Source of the DNA: Erysipelotrichaceae bacterium
GTDB lineage: Bacteria > Bacillota_I > Bacilli_A > RFN20 > CAG-449
Direction: 5' to 3'
Length of the DNA: 64,000 bases
NCBI GenBank assembly: GCA_015059095.1
Contig: SVBA01000001.1
Coordinates: 62,001 to 126,000, forward strand
Shown in pieces: positions 60,886-64,000 of this stretch (positions are counted from its first letter, which is position 1; each line of letters opens with the position of its first letter). Made by a program: the position numbers and the translations under genes. The notes under the pieces are model-generated. The model did not search any database. It was given only the letters and a program-made list of their open reading frames with translations, and was not told the origin of the DNA.

Positions 60886-62064
60886 ATGAATTATAGAGAA
60901 GAATCATTAAAGAAACATGCTCTTTGGAAGGGCAAAATTGAAAGCGCATACAAATTCAAAATTACTAATAAAGAAGAACTTGGTGTTGCTTATACTCCTG
61001 GAGTTGCTGCTCCTTGTTTAGCAATCAAAGAAAATCCTGAATTATCGTTTGAATTGACTGCTAGATGGAATACAGTTCCTGTTATTACAGACGGTACTGC
61101 AATCTTAGGTTTAGGTGATATTGGACCTAAAGCAGGTATGCCAGTAATGGAAGGGAAATGTGCACTATTTAAACAATTTGGTAATGTAGATGCTTATCCT
61201 ATCTGTTTAGATACAAAAGATCCGGATGAAATTATCCGTACTATTGAAATAATGGCAGGTAGTTTTGGTGGAATCAATCTTGAAGACATATCTGCTCCTA
61301 GATGTTTTGAAATAGAACAAAAATTAAAAGAAAAATTAGATATTCCAGTTTTCCATGATGATCAACATGGTACTGCAATTGTAGTAGGTGCAGCATTATT
61401 AAATGCATGTAGGTTGTTAAAAAAAGAAATTTCTTCTTTAAAGGCAGTAGTTAATGGTGCAGGTGCAGCAGGAATTGCAATTAGTAAATATATCATGAAA
61501 CTAGGAATTAAAGACATTAAAGTTTTAGATAGAAACGGTATTATTTGTGATACTGATGAATTTAATGCTCCTCAAAGAGAATTAGCTAAAGTTATTAATC
61601 CTAATAATGTTCATGGAAATTTAAAAGAAGCTTTAGTAGGTGCAAATTTATTTATTGGTGTATCTGTGGCAAATCTTGTTAGTAAAGATATGGTTAGAAC
61701 AATGAGCGAAAATCCTATCTTATTCCCATTAGCAAATCCTGTTCCAGAAATTTCATATCAAGACGCGAAAGAAGCAGGAGCGTTTATTGTTGGAACAGGT
61801 AGTAGTGAAAATCCTAATCAAATTAATAATGTATTAGTTTTCCCAGGTTTATTTAGAGGCGCATTAGATGCAAGAGCTAATACAGTTAATGAAGAAATGA
61901 TGTTAGCGGCATCAAAAGGTATTTGTGAATGTGTTAAAGATGAAGAATTATCTCAAGAATATATTCTTCCATATGCTTGGGATCAAAGAGCACATGATTC
62001 TGTAGCAGCACATGTAAAAGAAGCAGCGATAGCTTCAGGAGTTTCTAAACTCTATAAAAAATAG
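60886..62064 (+). CDS. NAD(P)-dependent malic enzyme
   Basis: AYTPGVAAPCLAI, DGTAILGLGDIGPKAGMPVMEGK, FHDDQHGTAIVV. Confidence 0.95.
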   Translation: MNYREESLKKHALWKGKIESAYKFKITNKEELGVAYTPGVAAPCLAIKENPELSFELTARWNTVPVITDGTAILGLGDIGPKAGMPVMEGKCALFKQFGNVDAYPICLDTKDPDEIIRTIEIMAGSFGGINLEDISAPRCFEIEQKLKEKLDIPVFHDDQHGTAIVVGAALLNACRLLKKEISSLKAVVNGAGAAGIAISKYIMKLGIKDIKVLDRNGIICDTDEFNAPQRELAKVINPNNVHGNLKEALVGANLFIGVSVANLVSKDMVRTMSENPILFPLANPVPEISYQDAKEAGAFIVGTGSSENPNQINNVLVFPGLFRGALDARANTVNEEMMLAASKGICECVKDEELSQEYILPYAWDQRAHDSVAAHVKEAAIASGVSKLYKK

Positions 62065-62131
62065 GTATTAATTAAGGTCTTGTTCATCTCGAAAAGCCTT
62101 GATTACATAAATTCAACAAGGAGGTTATAAC

Positions 62132-64000
62132 ATGTTGAGAAAAAAATATTTATCATTGTTATTAACTGTCTTCACAGTAGGGGCAATCGTCTCTTGTGGA
62201 ACAGGTAATAGCTCTTCTGAACAACCAAGTTCGCCAAATAATTCTTCAAGCGAACCTGTTTCATCAGAACCAGTTAGTTCAGAAAAAGAATCTTCAAGTG
62301 AAGTAAGTTCATCTGAAGAAGCAACTACTTATACTGTAACATTCTACGATGATGGTAGAGTTTATGGTGAACCTTCAGTAGTTAAAGAAGGTGAAAAAGT
62401 TACTGCACCTACTGTTCCAACTAGAGAAGGCGACGAATTTGTCGATTATACTTTTAAAGGATGGTATGAAGCAGGACAAAAAGTGGCTTATGATTTTGAA
62501 AAACCAGTAACAAAAGAATTAAGTTTATATAGTTCTTTTGAAGAAGTAGCAAAAACATATGATTTAGTAGTATTTGTATATGGTATTAATGGTGCAAAAG
62601 AACCAACTACTTATATTACTGAAGAAGAATCAAATTATATGCGTGATGCTTTCAAAGCAACATTAACAGAAGAAAAGAACATTTTATGGTATTATTCTAC
62701 AGGCTTAATTAATACTAACTTTAATAAATTTGTTAATGATTCAAAAGTTCCAGTAGACGTAGTTATCTCTGGTAACAAATTAAATAATGATACGGACTCA
62801 ATTGAATGTCATGAAACATATGGCAAAGTTCATATGGGTGATGGTTGGATTGAAAATACATCTAGATATTTAACAATTACTTCAGCTTGTTCTAGTGAAC
62901 ATTTAGAATTAGCTAGAGGAGTTTATTCTTTAATCTCATCAATAGGTCCAAAATATCAAGTAACATTAGATTCAGAAGCAGCAACTGTTCAAGTAGGTGA
63001 AACAAAACAATTAACAGCTACTTATTATGGAACAGGTGTTACATGGACATCAAACGCTGAAGCAGTAGCAACAGTAAGTGAAACAGGTTTAGTTACAGCA
63101 GTTGCAGCAGGTACAGCTACAATTACTGTTAAAGACGCTGCTAATAATACTGCAACTTGTGAAATTACAGTAACTGAAGCTCCAATTGTTCCAAAACATG
63201 ATTTAGTTATCGTATTAAATAATTCAAATGCAAGTAATAATTGGATGAGTGTAGAAGCAGCTGAAAACTTAATTGCTGCTTTCCAAAGAGAAGGACAACC
63301 AGGTCATGGAAAAGATATCGTATTACACGTTGTAAGTGGTGTTAATATTGCAGGTGTAGTAGAAGCAATTGAAGGTTATAATGCAGATGATTTAGCTAGA
63401 GTTGATGTCGCTTTATGTAGAAGTGCATTCTTTACAAATAAAGCATGCCCAGCAATGTTAGAAGGTGGCACTATTGTTGATGTAGATGGAACTTGGGGTT
63501 ATTCAGGTGGACAAGTTGGTATCTTTGCTAACGCATTTGAATCTCATTTAGATTTAGCAAGAGCATTCCAAGCATTTGTTGATGCTCAACATATTGATTA
63601 TTTTGAAATGGATGAATCTTGTTCAGTTGATTTAGGTTCTACTAAACAATTAACTGTTGTTGAAGGCGCAACTTATGTTTCAGGAAATGAAGCAATCGCA
63701 ACAGTAAGTGAAACAGGTTTAGTTACTTCTGTAGCACCTGGATCAACTAAAATTACAGTTTCAAAAGGTTTATATAGCGTTGAAGTTCCAGTAACAGTTA
63801 CTGCAGCTGTTTCTGAACCAGTTACTATTAATGTTTATGTTCATTTAACAGCAAGTAAAACAACATATATGACAGAAGAAAATTTAACAGCATTAAAAGC
63901 ACACGTTGAATCAACAATTTCTAGTAATATTACTATTAATTGGACTGAATTAACTAAAGTTAATAACGCAGGTGTAGCAGAAGCAATTAGTGAATCTGAA
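62132..64000 (+). CDS. Large lipoprotein: Ser/Glu linker, beta-grasp/InlB-B-like repeat, two Big2 domains, three copies of an unrecognised domain (truncated by window edge)
   Basis: MLRKKYLSLLLTVFTVGAIVSCGTG lipobox; YTVTFYDDGRVYGEPSVVKEGEKVTAPT...FKGWYE; VTLDSEAATVQVGETKQLTATYYGTGVTWTSNAEAVATVSETGLVTAVAAGTATITV. Confidence 0.85.
   Translation, partial: MLRKKYLSLLLTVFTVGAIVSCGTGNSSSEQPSSPNNSSSEPVSSEPVSSEKESSSEVSSSEEATTYTVTFYDDGRVYGEPSVVKEGEKVTAPTVPTREGDEFVDYTFKGWYEAGQKVAYDFEKPVTKELSLYSSFEEVAKTYDLVVFVYGINGAKEPTTYITEEESNYMRDAFKATLTEEKNILWYYSTGLINTNFNKFVNDSKVPVDVVISGNKLNNDTDSIECHETYGKVHMGDGWIENTSRYLTITSACSSEHLELARGVYSLISSIGPKYQVTLDSEAATVQVGETKQLTATYYGTGVTWTSNAEAVATVSETGLVTAVAAGTATITVKDAANNTATCEITVTEAPIVPKHDLVIVLNNSNASNNWMSVEAAENLIAAFQREGQPGHGKDIVLHVVSGVNIAGVVEAIEGYNADDLARVDVALCRSAFFTNKACPAMLEGGTIVDVDGTWGYSGGQVGIFANAFESHLDLARAFQAFVDAQHIDYFEMDESCSVDLGSTKQLTVVEGATYVSGNEAIATVSETGLVTSVAPGSTKITVSKGLYSVEVPVTVTAAVSEPVTINVYVHLTASKTTYMTEENLTALKAHVESTISSNITINWTELTKVNNAGVAEAISESE

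Overview
AT-rich, low-GC Gram-positive (Bacilli-like) chromosomal window spanning the replication origin. dnaA, dnaN, yaaA, recF, gyrB and gyrA run leftward. rpmH, rnpA, yidC, jag and mnmE run rightward. DnaA-box clusters lie on both sides of dnaA, so the origin looks bipartite. Right of oriC the order resembles the Bacillus subtilis origin region, with an embedded sporulation set: tatD-rnmV-ksgA-yabG-ispE, then pth-mfd-spoVT-rqcP-yabP-yabQ-like-divIC-like-spoIIE-tilS-ftsH-dus-lysS-clpC-like, then rpsF-ssb-rpsR. Left of oriC are an SRP RNA (ffs), a serS T-box, nrdDG, Trk K+ uptake genes, metG, and two tandem paralogous TPR proteins. No rRNA, tRNA, CRISPR array, prophage or IS element was recognised. 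Main items for follow-up: (1) a ClpC-like protein whose second AAA+ domain looks catalytically dead and which lacks the M-domain; (2) a GH13 amylase lipoprotein split at an A8 tract; (3) a lipoprotein at the right edge with three copies of an unrecognised domain alternating with Big2 domains; (4) a structured nrdD leader plus an operator-like inverted repeat; (5) two places where a terminator-type hairpin contains the start codon or SD of the next gene; (6) Ser in GyrA at the position equivalent to E. coli Asp87. All calls come from reading the sequence; no database search was run.
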